This document shows positions 7,968 through 16,173 of a stretch of 64,000 bases of DNA, one piece after another. This stretch comes from Algivirga pacifica. GTDB lineage: Bacteria; Bacteroidota; Bacteroidia; Cytophagales; Flammeovirgaceae. The notes under the pieces were generated by a model, which was not told the DNA's origin, did no database searches, and saw only the letters and a list, made by a program, of their open reading frames with translations. Within the stretch, counting starts at the first letter, position 1; each line of letters opens with the position of its first letter. The DNA lies in contig NZ_BAABJX010000022.1 in the NCBI RefSeq assembly GCF_039543525.1, positions 62,001-126,000 on the forward strand, read 5' to 3'. Made by a program: the position numbers and the translations under genes.

Positions 7968-8867
7968 TTAGTAGCTTACTGCTACTCCAACATTTAATAC
8001 ATGCTTAAACTGTACTCCTTGTCCTGTTGTTCCATCACTTTTTGGAACCAAAACATCTGGATCATAAATCAATTGGGTTCCAAAGTTAGTATTAATATAC
8101 TTATTCACTTTGAATACTAATAGTGTTCCCCAGTTTACGACCCAACGATCCAACTCTTCATAAGGAGCAAACATATTAAGGTCTGACTTAACAGAAACAT
8201 TCTCCATCAACTTTGCTTGAATCGCATTATGGATTGTCATACCAAATTGATAACGCATACGCTCTCCTGCTTCTACACCAAAAGCACCTTGTTCTGACAA
8301 CTGCTCATCCATCACAAAGGTAAATCGGTTAGATACAGGTGCCAATGAAAGGCTGACGATATCTTTATAGTTGTACTCTGCCTTGGCATTCAATACCAAA
8401 TAACCAGGTGCCATAAAAGCTGAGATCTTTCGGCGCATCTCTTGATCATCGGTCTCATCCATATAGAAGTCATATCCAACATCCATTTGTGTCCTTAGCT
8501 GTGCACTTCCAAGAAGCCTCCAATGTTCATTGATTTTATACCCCATATCGGATGTCAAAACCATTTGATCATCTGTTTTCTTAACGTTGTAACGAGAATC
8601 TCCTTGTCGTACTACTCCATAGGCCATATCTAGTTGTGTACCCCAAACCATTGCTCCTTCGTCCATTTTGGTTTTAAGGGATAACACTGCTCCTAAAGCT
8701 GTAGAATTTTGTCCTCCGGCAGCCCAGTTATATAAGCCTACATTCGAAAAGTTTACTCCAAAGCTTCCTTGATGAAGCCAAACGGAATCTTTAGAAGCAA
8801 TTTGTGCAATAGCGAACTGAGAAACCATTACCAATAGTAATGAAAACAAAATAGTCAGTTTTTTCAT
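7968..8867 (-). CDS. DUF3078 domain-containing outer-membrane protein
   Basis: A 299-residue exported protein with a strong signal peptide (MKKLTILFSLLLVMVSQFAIA). The mature N-terminus, GSFGVNFSNVGLYNWAAGGQNS, is the family hallmark (NFSxVxLxNWAAGG). The rest is a run of amphipathic strands (SLKTKMDEGAMVWGTQLDMAYG, LNVGVAVSY at the end) typical of a small outer-membrane beta barrel. The family is widespread in Bacteroidota and has no established function. Length is normal. It is transcribed toward ptrB but is separated from it by a hairpin and a repeat remnant. Confidence 0.88.
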   Translation of the reverse strand: MKKLTILFSLLLVMVSQFAIAQIASKDSVWLHQGSFGVNFSNVGLYNWAAGGQNSTALGAVLSLKTKMDEGAMVWGTQLDMAYGVVRQGDSRYNVKKTDDQMVLTSDMGYKINEHWRLLGSAQLRTQMDVGYDFYMDETDDQEMRRKISAFMAPGYLVLNAKAEYNYKDIVSLSLAPVSNRFTFVMDEQLSEQGAFGVEAGERMRYQFGMTIHNAIQAKLMENVSVKSDLNMFAPYEELDRWVVNWGTLLVFKVNKYINTNFGTQLIYDPDVLVPKSDGTTGQGVQFKHVLNVGVAVSY

Positions 8868-9149
8868 TCTGTTATTTTAATTTATAATTATTGAGTGTTT
8901 TTTATCCAAAAAGTGATAAAACATAAGGATTTAATCCTGCTGTCAAATATCGGAATATCAATCGTTAACCATAACAATAATAAGTAAAATATTAGGATTC
9001 GCTAACAGTTAAATTAGCTTTTTTAGAGCAAAAAGAATGTGTATTAAAGACATGTAAACAACCATTTTTTATCATTTTTGCATTTAATAATGATACCGCC
9101 AACCAAGTGATTGCTTGGCCTATTAAAAATATACCTTTTACCTTCGTTC

Positions 9150-9171
9150 GGGCGACCACATGGGGTCACCC
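9150..9171. repeat. GGGCGACC-type palindrome (REP-like)
   Basis: Near-perfect 22-bp palindrome GGGCGACCACATGGGGTCACCC centred on CATG, with two mismatched pairs. It sits inside the TACCTTT heptamer tract, with heptamer material at 9132-9144 on one side and from 9173 on the other. Degenerate relatives lie at 4699-4714 and 4765-4778. Confidence 0.6.
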
Positions 9172-9172
9172 C

Positions 9173-9230
9173 TACCTTTTACCTTTTACCTTTTACCTTT
9201 TACCTTTTACCTTTTACCTTTTACCTTTTA
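9173..9230 (+). repeat. Tandem array of eight TACCTTT heptamers
   Basis: Eight perfect copies of TACCTTT followed by TA, ending 2 bp before the yggS ATG. The usual ribosome-binding position is therefore pure repeat. A unit read as TACCTTTT differs from the Bacteroidota -7 consensus TAnnTTTG only at the last base. Copy-number change by slippage would alter the distance between any upstream promoter and the start codon. Confidence 0.9.
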
Positions 9231-9232
9231 AC

Positions 9233-9910
9233 ATGAGCGCTTTATCTGAAAACATCGAAAAATTTGAAAAAGAACTTGAAGGCACAGACTGTAAATTGGT
9301 CGCTGTAAGCAAGACCAAACCCATCAGCTTGCTACAGGAAGCCTACGACTGTGGCATTCGGGTTTTTGGTGAAAATAAAGTACAAGAGCTTACCGAAAAG
9401 CACGAGGCCTTACCCAAAGATATTGAATGGCATATGATCGGGCACCTTCAAAGAAATAAGGTGAAATATATCGCTCCTTTTGTTAGCCTTATCCACTCTG
9501 TAGATAGCTTAAGGCTTCTTGCTGAGATCAATAAAAGAGGTGCACAACATGAACGTGTGATTCCTTGTCTTCTGCAAATTCATTTAGGTAAAGAAGAAAC
9601 CAAGTTTGGACTCGATGAATCTGAACTCGTTGAGTTACTTCAACATGACGATTTTTCCAAAATGGAGCATATCCGTATACGAGGTCTCATGGGTATGGCT
9701 TCCAATACGGATGATGAGCAAACCATCCGAGAAGAATTTAAGAGTCTCAAACAATTATTTGAAAAAGTAAAATCAACCTATTCCCTCCCTCAACTTGAAC
9801 TGAAAGAAATCTCTATGGGGATGAGTGGTGATTATAAAATTGCCATTGAAGAAGGGAGTACACTCGTTAGAGTTGGCAGTGCTATTTTCGGTGCACGTAA
9901 TTATTCCTAA
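9233..9910 (+). CDS. yggS: YggS-family PLP homeostasis protein
   Basis: A 225-residue single-domain PLP-binding protein of the alanine-racemase barrel fold, which buffers pyridoxal phosphate in the cytoplasm. The PLP lysine is Lys27 in LVAVSKTKP. Other family marks are FGENKVQEL, WHMIGHLQRNK, LLQIHLGKEETKFGL, RIRGLMGMA and SMGMSGDYKIAIEEGSTLVRVGSAIFG. I chose the ATG at 9233 because it gives the family's normal start and length. An in-frame extension to 9107 exists, but it is translated from the heptamer repeats (repeated LLPFTFY) and is not believable. A long hairpin follows the stop. Confidence 0.93.
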   Translation: MSALSENIEKFEKELEGTDCKLVAVSKTKPISLLQEAYDCGIRVFGENKVQELTEKHEALPKDIEWHMIGHLQRNKVKYIAPFVSLIHSVDSLRLLAEINKRGAQHERVIPCLLQIHLGKEETKFGLDESELVELLQHDDFSKMEHIRIRGLMGMASNTDDEQTIREEFKSLKQLFEKVKSTYSLPQLELKEISMGMSGDYKIAIEEGSTLVRVGSAIFGARNYS

Positions 9911-9911
9911 C

Positions 9912-9976
9912 AAGGTAAAATGTATAAGGTAAAAGATATGCAGGAATAATCTTTTACCTTATACTTTTTACCTATT
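9912..9976. terminator. Long heptamer-built hairpin after yggS
   Basis: The left arm (9912-9937, AAGGTAAAATGTATAAGGTA and on) pairs with the right arm (9949-9976) over about 25 bp with few mismatches, around an 11-nt loop. The arms are built from AAGGTAA/TTACCTT words, the same words as the array before the gene. It starts just after the stop codon and is a likely terminator, though it has no simple T-run. Confidence 0.6.
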
Positions 9977-10118
9977 ACCCTTTATCGTTTCCTTTATTCA
10001 CAAATACTATTAAATTAAATAGTAAAGAAAGGTACTCCCAACTTACCTTAAAACGACCCAACCACAACCTTTCAGAGGGTCGTCACTAAAAGCCCTTCAA
10101 CTTTAACCCTGCAACTAT

Positions 10119-10673
10119 ATGAAGCAATTACCCATTCAGAGAATCAAAAATAAAATTGCTGTAGAAAAACAACTCCAACAAAATTTACACCTCTTATTCA
10201 TACTGTATGCCTTTTGCAGCTTCTGTCTTTATCTATTCGTAATACAAGGCATTAAAGACAAAGCTCCCAGTTCTCTCGCTTTACCTTATGATGGCGTGAT
10301 TGAAGTGAGTGTTTGTATTCTTTGTAGTAGTATCCTGCTAGGACTGGCTTATTCCCGCGCCAGAAAAGATAAGATCGTACCCCTACAAATCTACCTTTCG
10401 TTCTCCTTAATGAGTCTGCTCATTGGTCTTTTCTTTTGTTATCAGTACTATGTCTTACTGTCTTATAAAACAGACTTTCCTATACTTCTTTCTACGTTCT
10501 TAATTTGTACTGAAAGTGCTTTGTTCTTTGTTTTACAAAGCTACCTCACGATTAGAGCATTCCAATACCAAGTACACTCCAGAAATCTCTATAGCATAAA
10601 ACGAATCTACTTGTTTAGTATTTACAAAGCCTGTATTACTTTAACTTATTTAGTCGCTACTTTTCCTTGGTAA
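10119..10673 (+). CDS. Unknown integral membrane protein, about four helices
   Basis: A 184-residue protein that I do not recognise. After a charged N-terminus (KNKIAVEKQLQQNL), four hydrophobic stretches follow at about residues 24-44, 62-80, 91-113 and 120-145, with a fifth near the C-terminus (about 162-182). Many Cys, Phe and Tyr residues lie in the helices, but there is no catalytic or ligand motif. It stands alone between yggS and the response-regulator gene, with a terminator further downstream. Coding status is supported by length, a good start and a consistent membrane topology. Confidence 0.65.
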   Translation: MKQLPIQRIKNKIAVEKQLQQNLHLLFILYAFCSFCLYLFVIQGIKDKAPSSLALPYDGVIEVSVCILCSSILLGLAYSRARKDKIVPLQIYLSFSLMSLLIGLFFCYQYYVLLSYKTDFPILLSTFLICTESALFFVLQSYLTIRAFQYQVHSRNLYSIKRIYLFSIYKACITLTYLVATFPW

Positions 10674-11059
10674 AAGCATAAGCACTGTTATTTATTAGTA
10701 CTATATTATTACCTTTTATTAAAATTTCAATATTTAATAAGTATTTTTAGATAAAATTTAAAATAATATATCTTTTGTTAATATTATTAATTACATTTAA
10801 GGTATAGTTTAAATTAGAACATATCATATATATATAAAATATTTAAGCACTGTTCCCTACAGTGCTTTCAAAGACGCTTCTTTTAATACGATGGAAGTTT
10901 AAATAATTGAATTGGTTAAGAAAAAAGACATGCTTTGCGTGTCTTTTTTTTGTATTATATTTTCAGGGGCAGAAATAATAGCATACCATTTAATCCACTG
11001 TCCAATATCCTATTTCGAGGAACGATTTATATTATTTAAACCATAACACTTACTATACC
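10674..11059. other. AT-rich intergenic region with two hairpins
   Basis: 386 bp without a gene. It is very AT-rich to about 10840. A perfect hairpin AAGCACTGT/ACAGTGCTT occupies 10845-10867, and a strong terminator follows at 10921-10951. Because that terminator is about 250 bp after the previous stop codon, it may end a small RNA rather than the membrane-protein mRNA. A weak -7-like TACATTTA lies at 10792-10799. Confidence 0.5.
10921..10951 (+). terminator. Strong intrinsic terminator upstream of the response regulator gene
   Basis: Stem AAAAAAGACA/TGTCTTTTTT with a small loop that can itself pair (GC/GC), followed by a run of T. The A-tract on the other side makes it usable in both directions. 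Confidence 0.8.
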
Positions 11060-11452
11060 ATGGAAACTGTAAAATCAGTTTTTATCATTGACGACGATAC
11101 GACCAATAATCTGATCTGCAAAAAAATGATTGAGAAATCAGGTTTCAGTACGAATGTTACCTGTATTACCGATGTAGCGCAAGCCTTATCTCGCCTTCAG
11201 GAACTTGAAAGTAGCAGTGATTTTCCTGAAGTCATCTTTCTGGACATCAATATGCCCCCTTCCAATGGATGGGTCTTTTTAGATCAATATATGGAACACT
11301 TTTCTCATAAAACAATCAAAGTGTTTATGCTATCTTCAGGTGTAACAGACTATGAAAGGGAGAAAAGCAAAAAATACGAGCTTGTTTCTACGATTATGGA
11401 CAAGCCTCTTTCTATAGATAAGTTGCAATACATTAAGGAGCAATTTATGTAA
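11060..11452 (+). CDS. Single-domain response regulator (REC only)
   Basis: A 130-residue CheY-like receiver domain with no output domain. The acidic pocket is Asp11-Asp13 (FIIDDDTTN), the phospho-acceptor is Asp62 (VIFLDINMPP), the switch Ser is 92/93 (MLSSG) and the conserved Lys is 115 (MDKPLS). It probably passes or receives phosphate in a multistep relay or acts by binding a partner. No histidine kinase is in the window. The nearest possible partners are the secreted TPR protein 118 bp downstream and the HPt-like protein at about 13.6-14.0 kb. An intrinsic terminator lies just upstream, so the gene has its own promoter. Confidence 0.93.
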   Translation: METVKSVFIIDDDTTNNLICKKMIEKSGFSTNVTCITDVAQALSRLQELESSSDFPEVIFLDINMPPSNGWVFLDQYMEHFSHKTIKVFMLSSGVTDYEREKSKKYELVSTIMDKPLSIDKLQYIKEQFM

Positions 11453-11569
11453 TCATTCAATAACAGTACCCCTTTCTAACAGTTAGTCATATAAACATAG
11501 TCGATGTCAAGCTTTCGGGTAAGGTCATTTTATACCCTAATTCATCTTCTAAACACAGGCTAAAATATT

Positions 11570-13300
11570 ATGTTTGTAAGTATCACAAGAACATTACTAA
11601 GAATGAGAGGGGTACTATTACTACTGATTGCTTACTTTTTAACGACACAAAGTGTAGCGGCACAACAACATACTATTGCACCTCAGCTGCAAAAAGCTGA
11701 CTCTCTACTTCATGCATTTCAAGTAGATAGTGCCTCTACAATTCTTCAGGAGTACCTCCAAAAATCCCAAAGTAACCCACTCTATAGTATTTATGATATA
11801 GGTCGTGCTTATCAAGAAACTGCTGAATTATTCGCCAATTATCAATACTTTTCCAAAGCCCTAAGAACGTGTCAGAATGGAATTGTTTTTCTTTCAACAC
11901 AAGAGGTTCTACCATATGGTATGCTAGGAGAGCTTCACAGTATGATTGGCAAAATACAACATCACCTACAGCTTGGTCCTCCTACGATTGATTCCTACAC
12001 TCAGGCGATGAAGATGTATGAAAAAGCTAACAACCCCAGTTATGAGGTGGCATTGGTCGAGCTTTATATTCTTTTTGGGAATACCTACTTTCAAAGTAAT
12101 GACTTTGGACTAGCCGTCAGCTATTACAACAAGGCCATCCAAAAGCTGGAGCAACTGGACTCTTCTGTAAGGCCTGATGTGGCTCAATTGCACCTTAAAA
12201 TAGGCTTAGCCCTCAAAAAAACAGGAGCTATGAAAGCCGCTGAAACTTCACTAAAAACAGGTTTACAGATTACAAAAGAGATCTATGGCACTACTCATAT
12301 AAATAATCGAGTATTTTATAGAGAGCTGGCCTATTTATATATACATCAAAAAAACTTTGAGGAAGGGCAGCAGTTTGCTAAAGAAGCTCTCCGTCTTTAT
12401 CTCCAAAATATAGAGAGTAAGTCAGAAGCAATTGCTTTTCAGGAGCAAATGGCTATCGCATTCTTTACTGCAGCAGCTTATGAGTTATCCTTTTATTGGT
12501 ACCATAATCTTCTACAGCAACTAATAACACAAAAAGGAAAGGCCGAAGCGCCTCAAATTGGCCTTCGTTACCTTCAAATAGGTCAGAAGTTTGTTTTGGC
12601 TGAAGCCTATACCTTTGCCATTCAATCCTATACCATTGCCCTGGGATTATATAATCAAACTTTTGGGAGAAATAACCTGAAGTCGGCCAAAATTATTGGA
12701 AATCTAATCGACCTCTATGTTAAATCTGGAGACATTGCTAACGCTAAACGATGTCAACAAGAGAAAGTCAAAATTTATCAGATTCTTGCTGAGAATAGCT
12801 ATACTGAAGCTGAAGACCTTTTTGACGTCGCCTCTCTCTTTCAATTGGAAGGAAATACTGACTCTGCTACGGTTTACTATCAGGAACTTCTACTCAAATT
12901 TGAGCAACATCCTAAATGGTATCCTACTTCTATTAATAACCTTTCGATGCTTTTCTTTCAGAAGAAGGATTATGATACTTCTCTAAAGTATGCGTTACTA
13001 CTCAAAAGGTATTATAACGATCATTATCAGGCCAACCATATGAAGGTGCTGGGGTCAGACTTACTATTGGGAAATATCTACTATGCTATGGGAAACACAA
13101 CTCAAGCTTTATATCATTATCAAAAAGTACAGCATCATAAAAAGTCTCTCCTGAAGCTTTTTAACGAAGTTGCTCTACAAGCTAACCTCAATTTAAGTGA
13201 CTTCTACGATCAGAAAGGAGAACTACGGAATGCCCGAGCGTATAAATCTATTGCAAAAGAAATTGAAAAAGAGCTTCACCCTAATATTTCCTTTTACTAA
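11570..13300 (+). CDS. Secreted TPR-repeat protein
   Basis: A 576-residue exported protein. The signal peptide covers the LLLLIAYFLTTQSVAA stretch; a start at the second Met (MRGVLLLL, 11603) would also serve. The mature part is a series of tetratricopeptide repeats from about residue 55 to 560, for example ALVELYILFGNTYFQSNDFG, AQLHLKIGLALKKTGAMKAA and LLGNIYYAMGNTTQALYHYQ. TPR arrays bind other proteins. In Bacteroidota such periplasmic TPR regions are often fused to histidine kinases, but here the protein ends without a membrane helix or kinase domain. The stop codon directly abuts the foldback element, so a lost C-terminal part is conceivable. Confidence 0.85.
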   Translation: MFVSITRTLLRMRGVLLLLIAYFLTTQSVAAQQHTIAPQLQKADSLLHAFQVDSASTILQEYLQKSQSNPLYSIYDIGRAYQETAELFANYQYFSKALRTCQNGIVFLSTQEVLPYGMLGELHSMIGKIQHHLQLGPPTIDSYTQAMKMYEKANNPSYEVALVELYILFGNTYFQSNDFGLAVSYYNKAIQKLEQLDSSVRPDVAQLHLKIGLALKKTGAMKAAETSLKTGLQITKEIYGTTHINNRVFYRELAYLYIHQKNFEEGQQFAKEALRLYLQNIESKSEAIAFQEQMAIAFFTAAAYELSFYWYHNLLQQLITQKGKAEAPQIGLRYLQIGQKFVLAEAYTFAIQSYTIALGLYNQTFGRNNLKSAKIIGNLIDLYVKSGDIANAKRCQQEKVKIYQILAENSYTEAEDLFDVASLFQLEGNTDSATVYYQELLLKFEQHPKWYPTSINNLSMLFFQKKDYDTSLKYALLLKRYYNDHYQANHMKVLGSDLLLGNIYYAMGNTTQALYHYQKVQHHKKSLLKLFNEVALQANLNLSDFYDQKGELRNARAYKSIAKEIEKELHPNISFY

Positions 13301-13474
13301 GAGCTTGTTTTAAATACTGATTCAGGTAGGGGAAATTTCTATAACCTTCTCCAATCAACCCAGATTTAGGGTACACGCAGTGAAAATAGTGGTTTCTATT
13401 TACCGAAAATATGAATTGATTTGAGTAGTGATTAGAGGAATTTTCTCTCTGAAGAGGCATTCCAAACAAGCTCT
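13300..13474. repeat. Foldback (MITE-like) element, copy 2
   Basis: A 175-bp relative of the element at 2091-2253. The ends are AGAGCTTGTTT and AAACAAGCTCT. The shared core includes the ATAACCT, CAGATTT, AATAGTGG and TGATTAGAGGAATTTTCT blocks. The arms pair along most of their length. The first base of the element is the last base of the TPR gene's TAA stop. This copy has a few extra internal bases (around 13368-13382) and no open reading frame. Confidence 0.8.
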
Positions 13475-13626
13475 AATAGGAAGCTACCTCATCATGCCAT
13501 ACATATTATCCATAGATATTAATGTTAAACGAGAAAGGATGAAGGAATATAACTTCTTTACAGAGGTGCTTTTCCTTCATCCTTTTCCTTTATCCATTTG
13601 GAATGATGTATTGTTTCATTGTTCCC
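13475..13626. other. Convergent intergenic remainder with ATGAAGG-type hairpin
   Basis: Between the foldback element and the HPt-like gene. A perfect 14-bp inverted repeat AAAGGATGAAGGAA (13534-13547) / TTCCTTCATCCTTT (13572-13585) has a 24-nt loop and a T-rich 3' side; it probably terminates the HPt-like or TPR transcript. Its words match the ATGAAGG heptamers at 4749-4762. Nothing else is seen. Confidence 0.6.
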
Positions 13627-14001
13627 TTAAAGGGCGTTGTTTTTTTCTTCTAGCATTTTCATGATGCCTTTGATATGTATCTCCAGTTCCTCTAGCGTGA
13701 GTTCCGTATCCAAAGTTACGCTCTCTGACTTGAAGGCATTGCTAATACTCTGTAAAAATGCTTCCAAACTTTCTAGCCTAAAGGTACTCAGCCTTGTCGT
13801 AAACTTATGCTTGATATCACTAAAACCTTGAGCATTATTATTTCTTAAGGCATCTTTCATTGTTTCGAAATCCGTTGCGAATTCCTCTTGTGACACTTTC
13901 AGAAAACTCTTGTAACCATCTTGGTCACCTTCATACAAAGTATCTGTAAAGCTAAAATCCATATAATATTTTGTCAGCATTGGTTGGAATAGATTGATCA
14001 A
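13627..14001 (-). CDS. HPt-like (histidine phosphotransfer) domain protein
   Basis: A 124-residue, highly helical protein. MDFSFTDTLYEGDQDGYKSF followed by a helix holding DIKHKFTTRLSTFRLESLEAF resembles the HPt pattern in which a phospho-accepting His (here His65) sits two residues before a Lys and is followed by a hydrophobic heptad. The usual Gly-Ser/Ala after the Lys is replaced, so HPt function is an inference. Three in-frame Met codons are possible starts (14001, 13980, 13962); the third gives the start closest to typical HPt domains. It is convergent with the TPR gene and close to the stand-alone receiver gene, a plausible relay partner. Confidence 0.65.
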   Translation of the reverse strand: MINLFQPMLTKYYMDFSFTDTLYEGDQDGYKSFLKVSQEEFATDFETMKDALRNNNAQGFSDIKHKFTTRLSTFRLESLEAFLQSISNAFKSESVTLDTELTLEELEIHIKGIMKMLEEKNNAL

Positions 14002-14173
14002 AAATCAGTTACATGTACAGGTTTATGTACAATAACAAAGATAGACAACTGTCTCTCAATACCTCATGTAAGGTCTCCTAACAATGTTAAAGAAGTTGCA
14101 AATTGATGTCAATACTTACATGCTATTCCAATTCATGCAACTACTGCCATTTCCTTTTGCAATCGCCTTATCA

Positions 14174-15157
14174 TTACAGCTTTCCCTCCCATAATATCCA
14201 ATAAAGCATGGGAATCAATATGATTAAGGAGGTCAGGATATAAATAAAGTAGTCTATTCTCGTCTTTAAACGTGAATAGGAATACCTCAATGTACCTTCT
14301 TTAAGGTAGAGACAATTTTTGAAAATCAATAATGATAATAAAATGTAATAACTTAAAAACAACCCAAAACCTACATAATGATACTGGCTCAAAAAGATAT
14401 CATAAAGACATAAATGGGAAGGTAAACCATAGATATACTTTACAAAATGCAGCTTTAATAAAAGAATTGCGATCACCACATATCCTACCCCTATCAATAA
14501 TGTCCAATAAGGGGCAATACCCTTGCGAGCATTCAGTAAGAGTATGGTAATATATAGTCCTCCAAAAACCCAAAGCAAATAGTCAATCCACTCTTCTGAG
14601 AGTGTCCAAACAGTAGTATCATCTCCCCAATCAGAAAACGCTACACTACAACAAGTTGTAATAATATCTGGTGTTATTCCTGCAAAAAATAAGTACATCA
14701 GCAACAGTTCCACCAACAGTATAATTGCTATAGGTGGGATCAACCAATACTTCAAAGGGGTCAGTGGATAGGTAGGCTCCCTATCATCCAGGTAATTCAT
14801 GGAAAGGAATAAGACATATAAAAAGACGGCCAATACTTTAAGATAGAGTAAAGGATAGCCGTATTCATTTACTGATAATACTCCCTGCGCACACATCGCT
14901 CCCTTAATCAACGGAGGAATATGAATATTCACCGTTACCATAAAAAGTATTAAGGAAAACAATTGAAATAGTAGAGCAAAACGTACCACAGAAGATACTA
15001 AATATGTCTGTCGCTCCAATTGTAACTGCTTCTCACTCACGGCCACCTCATCCCAACCTGCTATGATTCGAACTCCATAGTAGACTGCCCCTAGTCCTAT
15101 TAACAAAGTACTTACCTGAATCAATAACTGTGTAATTACCCAATAATCTGTTAGCAT
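14174..15157 (-). CDS. Unknown polytopic membrane protein with conserved-looking cysteines
   Basis: A 327-residue protein with about eight hydrophobic helices spread over its whole length. It has few cysteines and they sit in distinctive places: Cys89 (KGAMCAQGVLSVNEYG), Cys169-Cys170 (TTCCSVAF) and Cys250 (LPSHLCLYDIFL), each near a membrane boundary. This layout recalls membrane thiol or quinone-linked oxidoreductases, but I do not recognise a named family and no CxxC pair is present. It diverges from the alpha/beta-hydrolase gene. I would annotate it as a membrane protein of unknown function. Confidence 0.7.
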   Translation of the reverse strand: MLTDYWVITQLLIQVSTLLIGLGAVYYGVRIIAGWDEVAVSEKQLQLERQTYLVSSVVRFALLFQLFSLILFMVTVNIHIPPLIKGAMCAQGVLSVNEYGYPLLYLKVLAVFLYVLFLSMNYLDDREPTYPLTPLKYWLIPPIAIILLVELLLMYLFFAGITPDIITTCCSVAFSDWGDDTTVWTLSEEWIDYLLWVFGGLYITILLLNARKGIAPYWTLLIGVGYVVIAILLLKLHFVKYIYGLPSHLCLYDIFLSQYHYVGFGLFLSYYILLSLLIFKNCLYLKEGTLRYSYSRLKTRIDYFIYILTSLIILIPMLYWILWEGKL

Positions 15158-15260
15158 ATGTGCTTTATGTTTATGAAGATTTCTTCCTCCTATAGTATTG
15201 TTTTCCCTGACTATTATTCAAATATAAGCGTATGTTGCCAATTTTGTTTTCCAACTCCCA

Positions 15261-15282
15261 TTCTTGATAAGTCCATCAAGAA
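15261..15282. promoter_or_regulatory. Perfect inverted repeat in divergent promoter region
   Basis: TTCTTGAT-6 nt-ATCAAGAA, a perfect 8-bp inverted repeat 49-70 bp upstream of the hydrolase start and about 100 bp upstream of the diverging membrane-protein gene. Size and position suit an operator for a dimeric repressor or a small leader hairpin; no promoter box was confirmed. Confidence 0.35.
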
Positions 15283-15330
15283 AAAGTAAATTGAATACAT
15301 ATTCACTTTTAATATCCCAAACAATATCCG

Positions 15331-16173
15331 ATGACTAAGACGACTATGACTACCAACGGTTTTCTAACGCTCCCCGACGGCACCATAGAATATATCAAGC
15401 ATGGAGAAGGCAAACCCTTACTTATCTGCTTACATGGTTTTGGAGATAGTGCCAAACTTTTCTCTGTACTAGCTCCTACACTACAAAAACGATATACTGT
15501 ATATGCCATCAGCTTACCCTTTCATGGAAAGTCTACATGGAAAAAAAAACAATTTACCCTGAATACATTAATCGAAGTGATCGAGTTGATCAAGCAAAAA
15601 GAAAAGCAAGAACGACTCAGTATCATGGGATATAGTCTAGGAGGAAGAAGTGCTCTTATGCTAGTACCACATTACTACAAGCTATTGGATCACCTCTATT
15701 TATGTGCTGCTGATGGCATCAAGACACATCGCTTATATGACTTTGCCCAACTGCCACATTGGTTCAGTGTTATTGTCCCTATTGTCATGCGTAGTCACAA
15801 ACTGATGTTTTGGTTAGTGGGACTTGCCTATCGCAAACAATGGATCTCAAAATTTCTATATGATTTTACTTATAATCACTTTAATACCAAGGAGCAGCGG
15901 AGAAGATTCTTTGGATGTACCACTTTCGTAAAGTCTTCCCGAAATATGAACTTGGAGCAGGTACAAGCTTATCTTAATAAAGAAAAGGTACCTGTAGATT
16001 TATACTTTGGCAAAAGGGATGAAGTCATCCTAATGGAAGGAGCACAAGAATTTGAAAAAGCAGTAGACGGAGCTACACTCTATACTTTGGATAAAGGGCA
16101 CCTTCTCATTGACGAAGACCTCATGTTATTATTGGAAAAACAGTTGAATACAAAAGTAAAAAGAGAGCATTGA
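15331..16173 (+). CDS. Alpha/beta-hydrolase
   Basis: A 280-residue cytoplasmic alpha/beta-hydrolase. The oxyanion-hole motif is LLICLHGFGDS (about 31-41), the nucleophile elbow is MGYSLGGRS (about 99-107, Ser102), and DLYFGKRDEVIL carries the acid and DKGHLLIDED the histidine, so the catalytic triad looks complete. The closest general types are esterases or lactonases that act on small hydrophobic substrates; the exact substrate is not visible. The stop codon lies inside the stem of a strong terminator shared with the convergent mutL gene. Confidence 0.88.
   Translation: MTKTTMTTNGFLTLPDGTIEYIKHGEGKPLLICLHGFGDSAKLFSVLAPTLQKRYTVYAISLPFHGKSTWKKKQFTLNTLIEVIELIKQKEKQERLSIMGYSLGGRSALMLVPHYYKLLDHLYLCAADGIKTHRLYDFAQLPHWFSVIVPIVMRSHKLMFWLVGLAYRKQWISKFLYDFTYNHFNTKEQRRRFFGCTTFVKSSRNMNLEQVQAYLNKEKVPVDLYFGKRDEVILMEGAQEFEKAVDGATLYTLDKGHLLIDEDLMLLLEKQLNTKVKREH

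Larger units (their letters stand above)
8868..9232. other. Divergent intergenic region and long leader of yggS
   Basis: 365 bp between the DUF3078 start (minus) and the yggS start (plus). It contains a TTTTTGCATTT promoter-like string near 9074-9085, a small hairpin CCAAG/CTTGG (about 9102-9117), the palindrome at 9150-9171 and the heptamer array at 9173-9230. If the promoter guess is right, the yggS mRNA has an unusually long, repeat-rich leader of about 145 nt. No gene is seen. Confidence 0.5.

Noticed and set aside
9173..9230. CRISPR-like array
   Set aside because: Heptamers are directly contiguous without spacers, and no cas gene is present.
9107..9232. In-frame N-terminal extension of yggS
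   Set aside because: It is translated from heptamer repeats (repeating LLPFTFY) and a palindrome, and the family starts at the ATG at 9233.
13428..13664. Small open reading frame across the foldback element edge
   Set aside because: It is mostly repeat DNA and hairpin and overlaps the convergent HPt-like gene.
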